Source: Microbacterium sp. SYP-A9085
GTDB lineage: Bacteria; Actinomycetota; Actinomycetes; Actinomycetales; Microbacteriaceae
DNA: 64,000 nt
Assembly: GCF_009649635.1 (NCBI RefSeq)
Contig: NZ_WJII01000001.1
Location: forward strand, 248,001 to 312,000
Direction: 5' to 3'
The first letter of the stretch is position 1, and every line of letters begins with the position of its first letter. This document shows positions 8,182-16,985 of this stretch, piece after piece. Below the pieces are notes generated by a model that was given only the letters and a program-made list of their open reading frames with translations, did not search any database and had not been told where the DNA came from. A program made the position numbers and the translations under genes.

Positions 8182-8757
8182 ATGAAATCGCGGGGCTACC
8201 GCATGCGGGCTCGCGCGGACGCGGTCGCCGCTACCGGGGCCCAGATCCTCGCGGCCGCGCAGGCTCGGCTGACAGCACAGGCGTACGACGAGGTCATGCT
8301 CGACGACGTGGCGGCGGATGCCGGGGTGACCGTGCAGACGGTGCTGCGCCGCTTCGGGTCCAAGGAAGGGCTCGTCCGGGCGATCGCCGGGCGGCTGGGC
8401 GACCAGGTGGTCCCGCAGCGGGATTCCGCTCCGGCCGGGAATACCGCGGCCGCGCTGCGCGTGCTGATCGACCACTACGAGCAGTTCGGCGACATAGTGA
8501 TGCAGGTTCTCCGGCAGGAGCTGCGGATTCCGGTGTTCGCCGAGATCACGGCTTTCGGGCGGTCGTATCACGACGCCTGGGTCTCGCGGGTGTTCCAGCC
8601 CTGGCTCGAGGCGGCCGACGATCGCGACATCCTGCACGCCCAGCTCGTCGCCGCGTGCGACGTGTACACGTGGTTCCTGCTGCGCCGCCAGACGGGGCTG
8701 TCGCGCCGCTTCACCGAGGACGCCATCCGAGGACTCGTCGAAGGAGTTCTGACATGA
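8182..8757 (+). CDS. TetR-family transcriptional regulator
   Basis: A 191-residue TetR-type repressor. The N-terminal helix-turn-helix includes YDEVMLDDVAADAGVTVQTV and RRFGSKEGLVRAI (about residues 34-70), which matches the family pattern; the C-terminal ligand domain is predicted helical. ATG 8182 is preferred over the upstream TTG 8146 because that TTG is part of the -35 element and there is no Shine-Dalgarno for either, consistent with leaderless translation from 8182. The stop overlaps the start of the glycosyltransferase (ATGA, 8754-8757). It probably represses itself and that enzyme through the palindrome at 8167-8181. Confidence 0.9.
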   Translation: MKSRGYRMRARADAVAATGAQILAAAQARLTAQAYDEVMLDDVAADAGVTVQTVLRRFGSKEGLVRAIAGRLGDQVVPQRDSAPAGNTAAALRVLIDHYEQFGDIVMQVLRQELRIPVFAEITAFGRSYHDAWVSRVFQPWLEAADDRDILHAQLVAACDVYTWFLLRRQTGLSRRFTEDAIRGLVEGVLT

Positions 8758-9986
8758 AGATCCTGGCATACACCTCGCCCTCGCGAGGCCACCTGTTCCC
8801 GCTGCTGCCGATCCTGATCGCGCTGCGCGACCGCGGCCACGAGGTCGCCGTGCGCACTCTCGCGGCCGGCGTGGACACCGCGCGCGCGTGCCGCTTCACG
8901 GCCGCCGCCATCGATCCGCGCATCGAGGCGATCGAGCAGGACGACTACCGCGCGAAGACGGCGCTGGGCTCAGTGAAGCGCAGCACCGCGGTCTTCGTGG
9001 TCCGCGCGGGCATCGAGGTCCCCGACCTGCGCGCGGCGATCGCCGCAGAGGCCCCCGACATCCTCATCGTCGACATCAACTGCTGGGGCGCCGCGGCGGC
9101 GGCTGAGAAGTCGGGGCTGCCGTGGGCGACGTTCCTGCCGTACCCGGCGCCGTTCCCCGGCGCAGGCATCCCGCCGTTCGGGCCGGGGCTTCGACCCGCG
9201 CGCGGGATCGCCGGCCGGCTGCGCGACCGGCTCCTGGGCCCGATCGTCATCGGCGGCGTCGAACGCTCGATGACGCCCCCGCTGAACACGGTGCGCGGCG
9301 GCGTCGGCGTCCCGCCCACCCGCACCGTCCGGGACATCTTCACCCGCGCGCCGCTCACGCTGTACCTGACCGCGGAGCCGTTCGAGTACCACCGCACCGA
9401 CTGGCCGGCCTCGTACCGGCTCGTCGGCCCGGTCTCCTTCGATCCGCCCGCGGCGGCCCCGGCATGGCTCGACGACATCCACACGCCGATAGTGCTCGTC
9501 ACGACGTCGTCGGAGTTCCAGGACGACGGCTCCCTGATCCAGGCGGCCCTTGACGGCCTGCGCGACGAGGACGTGTTCGTCATCGCCACGCAGCCGGCCG
9601 GCGATCCGACCGCCTTCGAGATCCCGGCCAACGCCCGCGTCGAACGATGGGTGTCGCATGCGGCCGTGCTGCCGCGGGCGGTGTGCGTTGTGACGCACGG
9701 CGGGATGGGAGCGACGCAGAAGGCGCTCGCTGCAGGCGTGCCGGTGGTCGCGGTTCCGTTCGGCCGCGACCAGCACGAGGTCGCGCGGCGCGTCGAGGTC
9801 AGCGACGCCGGCGTGCAACTCCCGTCGTCGAGACTGTCCCCCGCCCGCATCCGCGAGGCCGTCCGCGACGCCCGGACGAAGGGGGAAGCCGCGCGCAGGC
9901 TCGCCGGCGAGCTCGCCGCTGCGGGCGGAGCGGCGCGGGCGGCCGCGGAGGTGGAGGCACTGCCGCGGGCGGTGCAGCGGGCCTAG
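8754..9986 (+). CDS. GT1-family glycosyltransferase (macrolide/UGT-like)
   Basis: A 410-residue GT-B glycosyltransferase of family 1. The N-terminus has the acceptor-site SPSRGHLFPLLPI pattern with the likely catalytic histidine at residue 13. The donor-binding signature THGGMGATQKALAAGVPVV followed by PFGRDQHEVARRV lies near residues 315-350. Relatives transfer sugars from nucleotide donors to natural products or antibiotics; several actinobacterial members inactivate macrolides. Coupling to a TetR regulator by a 4-bp overlap suggests induction by a small-molecule acceptor. The acceptor is unknown. Confidence 0.88.
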   Translation: MKILAYTSPSRGHLFPLLPILIALRDRGHEVAVRTLAAGVDTARACRFTAAAIDPRIEAIEQDDYRAKTALGSVKRSTAVFVVRAGIEVPDLRAAIAAEAPDILIVDINCWGAAAAAEKSGLPWATFLPYPAPFPGAGIPPFGPGLRPARGIAGRLRDRLLGPIVIGGVERSMTPPLNTVRGGVGVPPTRTVRDIFTRAPLTLYLTAEPFEYHRTDWPASYRLVGPVSFDPPAAAPAWLDDIHTPIVLVTTSSEFQDDGSLIQAALDGLRDEDVFVIATQPAGDPTAFEIPANARVERWVSHAAVLPRAVCVVTHGGMGATQKALAAGVPVVAVPFGRDQHEVARRVEVSDAGVQLPSSRLSPARIREAVRDARTKGEAARRLAGELAAAGGAARAAAEVEALPRAVQRA

Positions 9987-9989
9987 CCG

Positions 9990-11012
9990 CTACAACCAGC
10001 TCCGCGACTTGAAGACGAGGTACAGCGTCACGCTGAAGCCGGCCATCACCAGCAGCGCGAGCGGATAGCCGAACGGGAACGACAGTTCCGGCATCGCGTG
10101 GAAGTTCATGCCGTAGATTCCGGCGACCAGCGACGGGGCGAACAGGATCGCCGCCCAGCTGGAGATCTTCTTGGCCTGCTCGGCCTGCTTCAGGCTCGTC
10201 TCGCTCAGTCGCTGCATCTGCTCGTTCTGGCGTTGGGCGACGAGGGTTGCATGCACCTGGAGGGCGTTCTGCAGCGTCTGGCGCAGCTCGTCGGCCTTCT
10301 CGGTGATCCGGATGACGTGGTCGGCGACGTCACGGAACGAGCGCCGCAGCTCCAGGCCCGCGGGGTCGGACTCCGGCAGCCGCGCGCGCACGCCTTCGAT
10401 CATCTGCGCGAGGGGCTTCACGGCGCGCTGGAACTCCATCACCTCGCCGGACAGGTCGTAGATCCGCCGGGCCACGGCGGCGTCCCCGGTGAACAGCTGC
10501 TCCTCGATCTCGTCGATGTCGTTCTCGAGCCCGGCGATGACGGGCGCGTAGTCGTCCACGATCCGGTCGACGATCCCGTAGAGCACGGCGAGCGGTCCCC
10601 GGGCCAGCAGCTCCGGTTCCCGCTCGAGCCGGTCGCGCACCTGCGCGAGGTCGGGAGCCTCGGCGTGCCGGATGACCACGACGAAGTTCGCCCCGACGAA
10701 GAGATGCACTTCGCCGAACTCGACACGCTCGTCGGGATCGAGGTAGCGCGCGGGGCGCAGCACGATGAAGCGGGTGTCCGCGTACTGTTCGAGCTTGGCG
10801 CGCTGGTGCCCGCTGAGCGCGTCCTCGACGGCCAGGGTGTGCAGGCCGAACTCCGCGGCGACCGCGTCCAGTTCGGTCGCGTCGGGCCGATACAGGCCGA
10901 TCCAGGCGAAGCCGCCGTGCTCGTCCAGCGCCTCCCACGTGGCATCCAGGCTCGCCGGTGTCGCCACACGGTGCCCGTCGTCCGCGTAGATGGCATTGCC
11001 CATGACCGTCAC
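9990..11012 (-). CDS. corA: CorA-family magnesium/cobalt transport protein
   Basis: A 340-residue CorA/MIT-family divalent cation channel. The large N-terminal cytoplasmic domain and long stalk helix are followed by two membrane helices at the C-terminus. The GMN selectivity signature is present (YGMNFHAMPELSFPFGYP), and the protein ends with a basic tail (KSRSW). These proteins form pentamers in the inner membrane. GTG 11012 has a GGAG only 3 nt upstream; ATG 11003 (MGNAIYADDG) is an equally plausible start with the same GGAG 12 nt away. It is convergent with the glycosyltransferase, with stops 3 bp apart. Confidence 0.92.
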   Translation of the reverse strand: MTVMGNAIYADDGHRVATPASLDATWEALDEHGGFAWIGLYRPDATELDAVAAEFGLHTLAVEDALSGHQRAKLEQYADTRFIVLRPARYLDPDERVEFGEVHLFVGANFVVVIRHAEAPDLAQVRDRLEREPELLARGPLAVLYGIVDRIVDDYAPVIAGLENDIDEIEEQLFTGDAAVARRIYDLSGEVMEFQRAVKPLAQMIEGVRARLPESDPAGLELRRSFRDVADHVIRITEKADELRQTLQNALQVHATLVAQRQNEQMQRLSETSLKQAEQAKKISSWAAILFAPSLVAGIYGMNFHAMPELSFPFGYPLALLVMAGFSVTLYLVFKSRSWL

Positions 11013-11102
11013 GCGCTCCAGTGTGGCACGGTGGGCGTGAGCCCCGGCGCCGAGCCTGCGCTGGGGACGCGGGGGATGGGGCTCGGGCGCCGGGGAGCCT
11101 TG

Positions 11103-12704
11103 TCAGGGCATCTTCGCGTAGGCCGGCAGGGTCAGGAAGTCCGCGAACCTCTCGGACAGCGCCATCTCGGTGAACGTGTCCCGCGCGTCCGCCCAGCGGC
11201 CGGCGGCGAAGCCATCACCCTCCCGCCGGCGGATGGCGTCCAGCTCCTCCTCGATGATCTGCTCGACCAGGCCACGGGTCACCGCCTGTCCGTCGGCGAG
11301 CGTGACGTCGTTGTGCAGCCACTGCCACACCTGACTGCGGGAGATCTCGGCGGTCGCGGCGTCCTCCATGAGGTTATTGATGCCGACGGCGCCCGAGCCG
11401 CGCAGCCACGACTCCAGGTACTGGATGCCGACGCTCACGTTGCCGCGCAGACCCTCCTCGGTGACCTGTCCACCCGCCGAGGCGATGTCCAGCAGCTGTG
11501 CGGCCGTCACGTCGACCTCGGGTCGTGTGCGCTCGAGCTGATTCGGCCGGTCGCCGAGCACGGCGGTGAACGCCTCGCGGCAGATCTCCACCATGCCGGG
11601 GTGCGCAACCCACGAGCCGTCGAAGCCGTCGGCGGCCTCCCGGCGCTTGTCGTCGAGCACTTTCGCGAACGCCTTTTCGTTGGCTTCCGGATCCCGGCTC
11701 GGGATGTACGCGGCCATCCCGCCGATCGCGTGCGCACCGCGCTTGTGGCACGTCGCCACCAGCAACTCGGTGTACGCCCGCATGAACGGCACCGTCATCG
11801 TGACCGAATTGCGGTCCGGGAGCATGAAGTCGCGGCCGCGCGTGCGGAAGTACTTGATGATGCTGAACTGGTAGTCCCAGCGGCCGGCATTCAGCCCGGC
11901 GGAGTGCTCACGCAGCTCGTAGAGGATCTCCTCCATCTCGAACGCGGCGGGGAACGTCTCGATCAGGCACGTGGCGCGGATGGTCCCCCGGGGGATGCCG
12001 ACGAGCTCCTGCGCGCGGATGAACACGTCGTTCCACAGGCGGGCCTCCAGATAGCTCTCCATCTTCGGCAGGTAGAAGTACGGTCCATGTCCGCGGGCGA
12101 TCTGCGCCCGCCCGCACGTCACGAGGTACAGGGCGAAGTCGACGAGCGCCCCGGACATCGGCTCGCCGTCGACGAGGATGTGCTTCTCGGGCAGATGCCA
12201 TCCGCGTGGCCGCACGACGATCGTGGCCAACTCCGCATCCGGCCCCAGCTCGTAGCGCTTGCCGGCCTTGTTCGTGAAGTCGATAGTGCGGTCGATCGCG
12301 TCGCGCAGGTTCAGCTGCCCCTGAATGACGTTCTCCCACAACGGGGTGTTTGCGTCCTCATGGTCGGCCAGCCACACCTTGGCTCCCGAATTGAGCGCGT
12401 TGATCGTCATCTTCCGGTCGGTCGGGCCGGTGATCTCCACACGCCGGTCGACCAGGCCCGGCGCCGGGGGCGCCACTTGCCAGCCAGGGTCGTCCCGGAT
12501 GGCGGCCGTGTCGGGCCGGAATCCGAACACGTCACCCGCCGCGATCTCCTGGAGCCGGCGCTGGCGCATCGCGAGGAGCTCACGCCGGCGGACATCGAAC
12601 TCCCGATGCAGGGCGGCCAAGACCCCGAGGGCCTCCGGCGTGAGCACCTCCTCGAATCGGTCGAGCATGGGACCCACCACGTGCGCGTTGGTGTCGGTGC
12701 TCAT
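11103..12704 (-). CDS. aceB: Malate synthase A
   Basis: A 533-residue malate synthase A, the second glyoxylate-bypass enzyme, condensing glyoxylate with acetyl-CoA. Length fits isoform A. Diagnostic blocks include LADHEDANTPLWENVI, VRPRGWHLPEKHI, GHGPYFYLPKMES, IRATCLIETFPAAFEMEEI and GGMAAYIPSRDPEANEKAF, and GINNLMEDAATAEISRSQVW near the C-terminus. ATG 12704 has an AAAGG element about 9 nt upstream; the open frame beyond it is not conserved-looking. No isocitrate lyase gene is in the window. It lies 91 bp downstream of the ABC substrate-binding gene on the same strand and could be read through from that operon, but it may have its own promoter. Confidence 0.96.
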   Translation of the reverse strand: MSTDTNAHVVGPMLDRFEEVLTPEALGVLAALHREFDVRRRELLAMRQRRLQEIAAGDVFGFRPDTAAIRDDPGWQVAPPAPGLVDRRVEITGPTDRKMTINALNSGAKVWLADHEDANTPLWENVIQGQLNLRDAIDRTIDFTNKAGKRYELGPDAELATIVVRPRGWHLPEKHILVDGEPMSGALVDFALYLVTCGRAQIARGHGPYFYLPKMESYLEARLWNDVFIRAQELVGIPRGTIRATCLIETFPAAFEMEEILYELREHSAGLNAGRWDYQFSIIKYFRTRGRDFMLPDRNSVTMTVPFMRAYTELLVATCHKRGAHAIGGMAAYIPSRDPEANEKAFAKVLDDKRREAADGFDGSWVAHPGMVEICREAFTAVLGDRPNQLERTRPEVDVTAAQLLDIASAGGQVTEEGLRGNVSVGIQYLESWLRGSGAVGINNLMEDAATAEISRSQVWQWLHNDVTLADGQAVTRGLVEQIIEEELDAIRRREGDGFAAGRWADARDTFTEMALSERFADFLTLPAYAKMP

Positions 12705-12795
12705 GGATTCATACCTTTCGGATCGTCGGATGTCGTCGCGGCCGATGCCGTGCTGCGCTGGAGTGGGGTGCGGGCGGCGCGTGGCCCGAGGGGGG

Positions 12796-13851
12796 TCACG
12801 ATCGCGCCGCAACGCTGCCGAGGTTCTGCACGGCCTGCGTGATGGGGGTGCGGTCGACAAGCTTGGAGACATCCGCGGACGCCCCCGGCCGGAGAGTGCC
12901 GAGCTTCTGCATCCGGCCGACCGTGTAGTCGATGTTGGCCTGATCCAGGCCCTCGTTCTTCGCGAACGCCTGGATGTCCTTCATGTAGACGGTCCACGCC
13001 TGCGTGATGATGTCTTCGCTGAACCCGGTGGCCTTGGCGATGATCGGGACCACTTTCGCTTCGTCGTCGTACATTGTGCGGTGCGCTTTCGTGAGGGCCT
13101 GGGCGAACCGGACGGCCGCCTCGGGGTTGGCCTGCAGCCAGCTCTGGCTGGCGAAGTACGTGCCGTAGAAGTACTTCGGCTCGATGCTGTAGAGGTTGAC
13201 CAGGGAGTGCAGATCCGGGTCCTTGGTTTCGGCCGAGATCAGTTGTTCGGGCTGGAGGATGCCCGACTGGATCTGCCCGGCGACGAGTCCGGAGACGATG
13301 GCGTTCGCGTTGGTCGGGACATAGGAGACGTCGCTCTGGGTGAGGCCGGCGCTTTCCAGAACCATCCGGGTCATCACTTCGCGGAACGAGCCGACCTCCT
13401 GCACGCCGAGGTTCTTGCCGGCCAGCCCCGCCGCGTCGGAGATCGACTTGGGAGTCACCAGGTCGACGACGAGCCGGTCCGCATAGCTGGCGATGATGTT
13501 CAGCTTCGCCCCGGTGACGTACGCGTTGATGACCGGTTCGATGCTCGCGCCGCCGATGTCGAAGGACCCGCTGACGACGCCCTTGACGGCGTCGCCGCCG
13601 GCCTTCAGATTGGTCGTCTGCACGGTCAGCCCGAGCTCCTTGAAGTACCCCAGGTCCTGCGCGACGGCAATGTCGGAGTTCGAGAAGCTCGTGACGCTCG
13701 TCGGCAGCGCGACGCGGATGGTGACGGGTGCGAAGCTCTCGCCGGGGCTGCCGCCCGGCTCGGCGGCCGTGCCTGAGCAGGCCGTGGCGACGAGGGCGAT
13801 GCCGAGTGTGAGCGCCGCGGCGGTCATTCCCTTTCCGGTGGTGATGCGCAT
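12796..13851 (-). CDS. ABC transporter substrate-binding lipoprotein (NitT/TauT, SsuA/THI5-like)
   Basis: A 351-residue extracytoplasmic solute-binding protein. The signal peptide ends in a lipobox (ALVATACSG) near residue 24. The mature part starts with IRVALPTSVTSFSNSDIAVAQDLGYFKE, and SFDIGGASIEPVINAY follows, as in SsuA/TauA/THI5-type binding proteins. Such systems import small anions or ring compounds such as sulfonates, nitrate or pyrimidines. The ligand here is unknown. ATG 13851 has an AAGAGGA site. It is the third gene of a minus-strand set (ATPase, permease, binding protein) with an 89-bp gap before it. Co-regulation by the LacI protein is likely from the shared operator box. Confidence 0.9.
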   Translation of the reverse strand: MRITTGKGMTAAALTLGIALVATACSGTAAEPGGSPGESFAPVTIRVALPTSVTSFSNSDIAVAQDLGYFKELGLTVQTTNLKAGGDAVKGVVSGSFDIGGASIEPVINAYVTGAKLNIIASYADRLVVDLVTPKSISDAAGLAGKNLGVQEVGSFREVMTRMVLESAGLTQSDVSYVPTNANAIVSGLVAGQIQSGILQPEQLISAETKDPDLHSLVNLYSIEPKYFYGTYFASQSWLQANPEAAVRFAQALTKAHRTMYDDEAKVVPIIAKATGFSEDIITQAWTVYMKDIQAFAKNEGLDQANIDYTVGRMQKLGTLRPGASADVSKLVDRTPITQAVQNLGSVAARS

Positions 13852-13940
13852 GGTTCCTCTTCCCTGCTTTTGAATCCGGACCCGTCCGGCAGTGCGCTTC
13901 CGGGTCGATATGGACGAACTGCTCCTCCAGGGCGCGGTCC

Positions 13941-14795
13941 TCAGGTCGCCGCCCGCCGCCACGGCGCCATGCGGGCTTCCACCAGGCCGAGCAGCGAGGT
14001 GAGCACGACGCCGATCACCGACAGCAGGACGATCGGCACGAACATCCGCGCCGTCTGGAAGTTGTTGGCGTTGGTCACGATCAGGTTGCCGAGGCCCGTG
14101 ATCGCGGTGAAGAACTCGGCGACGATGATGCCGATGAGGGCGCGGCCGATGGCAAGCCGGAGCCCGGTGACGATGTACGGCAGCGCGGACGGCAGGAGCA
14201 GGTCGCGCCACAGCTTGCGCTCGCTCGAGCAGAACGACCGCGAGACCTCGAGCAGGTCGGGATCCACTTCCTGCACGCCGCGCATCGTGTTGATGAGGAC
14301 GGGGAAGATCGTGAAGAAGAAGACCACCACGATCTTAGCGATGTCGCCGTACCCGAACCAGATCACGATGACGGGGATCAGGGCGACGGCAGGGACCGCG
14401 TACAGGGCGTTCAGCGGGATCTCGATCATCGCGTCGAACGTCTCGCTGCGGCCAGCCCACAGACCCAGGATGATCCCGACGATCGAGCCGATCAGCGCGC
14501 CGATCACCATCACCAGAAGGGTGTGGCCGGTGGCCACGATCAGCGTTCCGTCCTTGACCATGTCGACGAAGGCGCCGGCGATCGCGGTGGGATACGTGAA
14601 CAGCACCGGGTTCACCGAGCGTCCGTAGATCTCCCAGATGATGAGCAGGACGATGGTGGATGCCGCGGCGATCAGCTGGCGACGGCGGGGGCTGAGGGAC
14701 CGCGGGCTGTGAGGGCGCCGGCGCCGCTTCAGGACCCGCCCGCTGCGCAGGGCCGCGACCGTCGCCGTGTCGACGCCGACGCGTGCGTGCATCAT
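13941..14795 (-). CDS. ABC transporter permease (NitT/TauT type)
   Basis: A 284-residue BPD-type inner-membrane permease with about six helices. An arginine-rich N-terminus (KRRRRPHSPRSLSPRRR) precedes the first helix. The cytoplasmic EAA-like loop that contacts the ATPase is LLPSALPYIVTGLRLAIGRA near residues 192-211. Start ATG 14795 overlaps the stop of the ATPase gene (ATGATG context at 14792-14795). Pairing with an SsuB-like ATPase and an SsuA-like binding protein fixes the family but not the substrate. Confidence 0.9.
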   Translation of the reverse strand: MMHARVGVDTATVAALRSGRVLKRRRRPHSPRSLSPRRRQLIAAASTIVLLIIWEIYGRSVNPVLFTYPTAIAGAFVDMVKDGTLIVATGHTLLVMVIGALIGSIVGIILGLWAGRSETFDAMIEIPLNALYAVPAVALIPVIVIWFGYGDIAKIVVVFFFTIFPVLINTMRGVQEVDPDLLEVSRSFCSSERKLWRDLLLPSALPYIVTGLRLAIGRALIGIIVAEFFTAITGLGNLIVTNANNFQTARMFVPIVLLSVIGVVLTSLLGLVEARMAPWRRAAT

Positions 14796-15610
14796 GAGCG
14801 GACCTCCATCGCGTCATCGGAGGAGCCGTCGGATGCCGGCGGTCGTCCGTGCGCCGCCGCCTGCGTGTTCTGCAGGGTTTCCCACAGGCGCGCGCGCAAC
14901 GGGGCGTACTCGGGGTTCGAGCGGATCGTGCGCGGATTGCGCGGCCGCGCGATGGGGACCGTGGTCTCGAGCAGCACCTGGGTCGGTGGACCGCCGAGCA
15001 CGATGATGCGGTCGGCCATCAGGATCGCCTCGTCGAGGTCGTGGGTTACCAGCAGCGCGTTCATGTCGCTCTGGCTGTCCCACAGGTGGAGGATCTCGCC
15101 CTGGAGCACCTCCCGGGTGATCGCATCCACAGCGCTCAGCGGCTCGTCGAGCAGGAGCAGCTCGGGCTCCATGCACAGGGCCCGCGCTATTCCCGCGCGC
15201 TGCTTCATGCCGCCGGACAGCTGGAACGGGTATTTGCGGCGGCTTTCGGTCAGGTGCATCATCTCGAGGAGCCGATCGATCCGGCCGTCGGGGTCGGGCC
15301 GGCCGATCACGTCAAGCCCGTAGGAGACGTTCTTCTCGACCGTCTTCCAGGGGAACAGCCCGAAATGCTGGAACACCATGGCGACGCGGGACTCGGGCCC
15401 GACGACGGGCTTGTCGTGAAGCGCGATGCTCCCGTCGACGTGGGGGATCAGACCTGCGACGGTGCGCAAGAGCGTGGTCTTCCCGCATCCCGACGTCCCG
15501 ATGATGGCGACGAATTCTCCGTCTTCGGCAGACAGGGAGAGGTGCTGCATGATCGTGGCGCCGCCGAGGTGGACTTCCAGATCGTCGACGATCAGGCTTG
15601 CGTGCGCCAA
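14792..15610 (-). CDS. ABC transporter ATP-binding protein (NitT/TauT, SsuB-like)
   Basis: A 272-residue ABC ATPase. Walker A GTSGCGKTT, Q-loop MVFQHFGLFPW, signature LSGGMKQRAGIARAL and Walker B LLLLDEPL are all intact, with the H-loop in LLVTHDLDEAI. Start TTG 15610 is preferred because GAAGGAG lies 7 nt upstream; ATG 15628 would place that Shine-Dalgarno inside the coding sequence. The C-terminal 40 residues are polar and variable. It is the first gene of the transporter operon, transcribed from the promoter at 15693-15720, whose start region is covered by a putative LacI operator. Confidence 0.9.
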   Translation of the reverse strand: MAHASLIVDDLEVHLGGATIMQHLSLSAEDGEFVAIIGTSGCGKTTLLRTVAGLIPHVDGSIALHDKPVVGPESRVAMVFQHFGLFPWKTVEKNVSYGLDVIGRPDPDGRIDRLLEMMHLTESRRKYPFQLSGGMKQRAGIARALCMEPELLLLDEPLSAVDAITREVLQGEILHLWDSQSDMNALLVTHDLDEAILMADRIIVLGGPPTQVLLETTVPIARPRNPRTIRSNPEYAPLRARLWETLQNTQAAAHGRPPASDGSSDDAMEVRS

Positions 15611-15662
15611 GGCGATTCTCCTTCGCATGCGGCCCGAACCGGACCGCGGCGTCCAAGGATCG

Positions 15663-15720
15663 GGTAACGGCTTTCAGTAACCGTTTTCACCCACAGTAGC
15701 CAGGCCGCCGATTTTGTCAA
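15663..15720 (-). promoter_or_regulatory. ABC operon promoter with putative LacI operator
   Basis: On the minus strand, TTGACA (15720-15715) and TACTGT (15698-15693) are spaced 16 bp apart. Directly downstream, 15663-15688 holds AACGG/CCGTT arms around a TTACTGAAA core. The same core word occurs, with small changes, at the lacI and creatininase promoters. The position over the transcription start fits repression. Confidence 0.65.
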
Positions 15721-15751
15721 GGGGTCGAAATCAGCGGACCCCCCGAACGGT

Positions 15752-16807
15752 TCAGACCGCCGGCGAAGCTTCGGATGCCCGGCCGCGGGCCTGCCGGGCC
15801 GATGCGCCACAGCTGTCGCGCACGACCAGCCGCGTCGCGACGCGGATCCGGCGGCGTCCCGGGCGCCCGTCGCCGTTGATGTCCTTGACGAGCGCTTCCA
15901 TCGCGCGCACGCCGAGTTCCTGGGCGGCCACCGACACGGTGGTCAGCGACGGGCGCAGGAATGCCGACATCGGCACGTCGTCGAAGCCCACCAGGGCCAC
16001 GTCACCGGGGACCGCCAGGCCGAGATCGGCGACGGCCGCCATCGCCCCCAGCGCCATCCGGTCGTTCGCGGCGAAGATGGCCGTGGGCGGGTCGGGCAGC
16101 CGCAGCAGCCGCAGCGCGGCCGCGTGCCCGACAGCTTCGCTGAAGTCTCCGTCGACGATGAGGTCCTCGTCGACGGCCCCCCCGGCGGCCTCGATCGCCT
16201 GCACGTAGCCGCGTCGGCGCTCGGTCACCGTGGTGGAGCTGGTGCCGGCCGCGATGAAGCCGATCCGGGTGTGGCCGAGGCCCAGCAGGTGCTCGGTGGC
16301 ATCGCGGGCGGCACCGATGTTGTCGATGCGCACCGTCGAGAAGGCCTTCGACGGGCGGCCGATGAACACGACCTTCGTGCCGTAGGTCGCCACCGACGAC
16401 TCCGACAGCTGGATCTCATCGCCTCCGCCGACCACCACCAGGCCGTCGACCCGCTTCAGGAGCAGCGCCTCGATGTACGAGGCCGCCTTCTCCGGCAGCC
16501 GGTCGGTGCTGCAGAACATCACCGTGAAACCGTTCGCACTGGCGACATCCTCGATACCGCGTGCGACCTCGGGATAGTACGGGTTGGAGATGTCCGGCAC
16601 GAGGATGCCGATCAGCCCGCTCCGCTTCTGCAGCAGGCGCCGCGCGTTGTCATTGGGCCGATACCCGAGCCGGACGATCGCCTCGAGGACGCGTTCCCGG
16701 GTCTGCGGGCGCACGGGGTAGTCGTTCGTGGAACCGTTCGCGACCCGCGAGACGGTGGCGACCGAGACACCCGCCGCCTCGGCCACGTCACGAATCGTGA
16801 TCGCCAT
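15752..16807 (-). CDS. LacI-family transcriptional regulator
   Basis: A 351-residue LacI/GalR repressor. The N-terminal helix-turn-helix ITIRDVAEAAGVSVATVSRV (residues 3-22) and hinge helix NDNARRLLQKRSGLIGILVP are canonical. The effector domain shows DISNPYYPEVARGIE and the C-terminal VALVGFDDVPMSAFLRPSLTTV. Length is slightly above average because of a polar tail. The gene sits between the minus-strand ABC operon and the plus-strand creatininase operon. All three start regions, including its own, carry similar CTGAAA-centred boxes, so autoregulation and control of both operons are likely. The effector is unknown. Confidence 0.93.
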   Translation of the reverse strand: MAITIRDVAEAAGVSVATVSRVANGSTNDYPVRPQTRERVLEAIVRLGYRPNDNARRLLQKRSGLIGILVPDISNPYYPEVARGIEDVASANGFTVMFCSTDRLPEKAASYIEALLLKRVDGLVVVGGGDEIQLSESSVATYGTKVVFIGRPSKAFSTVRIDNIGAARDATEHLLGLGHTRIGFIAAGTSSTTVTERRRGYVQAIEAAGGAVDEDLIVDGDFSEAVGHAAALRLLRLPDPPTAIFAANDRMALGAMAAVADLGLAVPGDVALVGFDDVPMSAFLRPSLTTVSVAAQELGVRAMEALVKDINGDGRPGRRRIRVATRLVVRDSCGASARQARGRASEASPAV

Positions 16808-16819
16808 GGCTACAACCTT

Positions 16820-16868
16820 TTCTGTAACGCATTTCTGAAACGGTAACCGACGTCACCCATGCGGTCAA
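16820..16868 (-). promoter_or_regulatory. lacI promoter with putative auto-operator
   Basis: Minus-strand TTGACC (16868-16863), 17-bp spacer, TACCGT (16845-16840). The box TTTCTGAAACGGTAACC (16832-16848 on the plus strand) overlaps the -10, and a further TTCTGTAACG lies at 16820-16829 downstream of the start point. Both resemble the boxes at the ABC and creatininase promoters, implying autoregulation. Confidence 0.6.
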
Positions 16869-16911
16869 TCGAGTCTATCGATGCCCCACGCTGTGCTCTG
16901 AGACGGATCTC

Positions 16912-16977
16912 TTGTGCAGCCCTGAGGCGAGTGCTATCTTCCGCATGTAACCCTTTACTGAAACCGATAACTAGGAG
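16912..16977 (+). promoter_or_regulatory. Creatininase-operon promoter, putative LacI operator and ribosome binding site
   Basis: TTGTGC (16912-16917), 17-bp spacer, TATCTT (16935-16940). The box GTAACCCTTTACTGAAACC with GATAAC (16947-16971) covers the predicted transcription start. AGGAG (16973-16977) precedes ATG 16986 by 8 nt. The TTTACTGAAA core is shared with the other two sites of this regulon. Confidence 0.65.
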
Positions 16978-16985
16978 AACTAGCA

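Noticed and set aside
10098-12842. 914-codon plus-strand open frame opposite corA and malate synthase
   Set aside because: Antisense shadow of two confidently identified genes; His/Arg-rich low-complexity translation.
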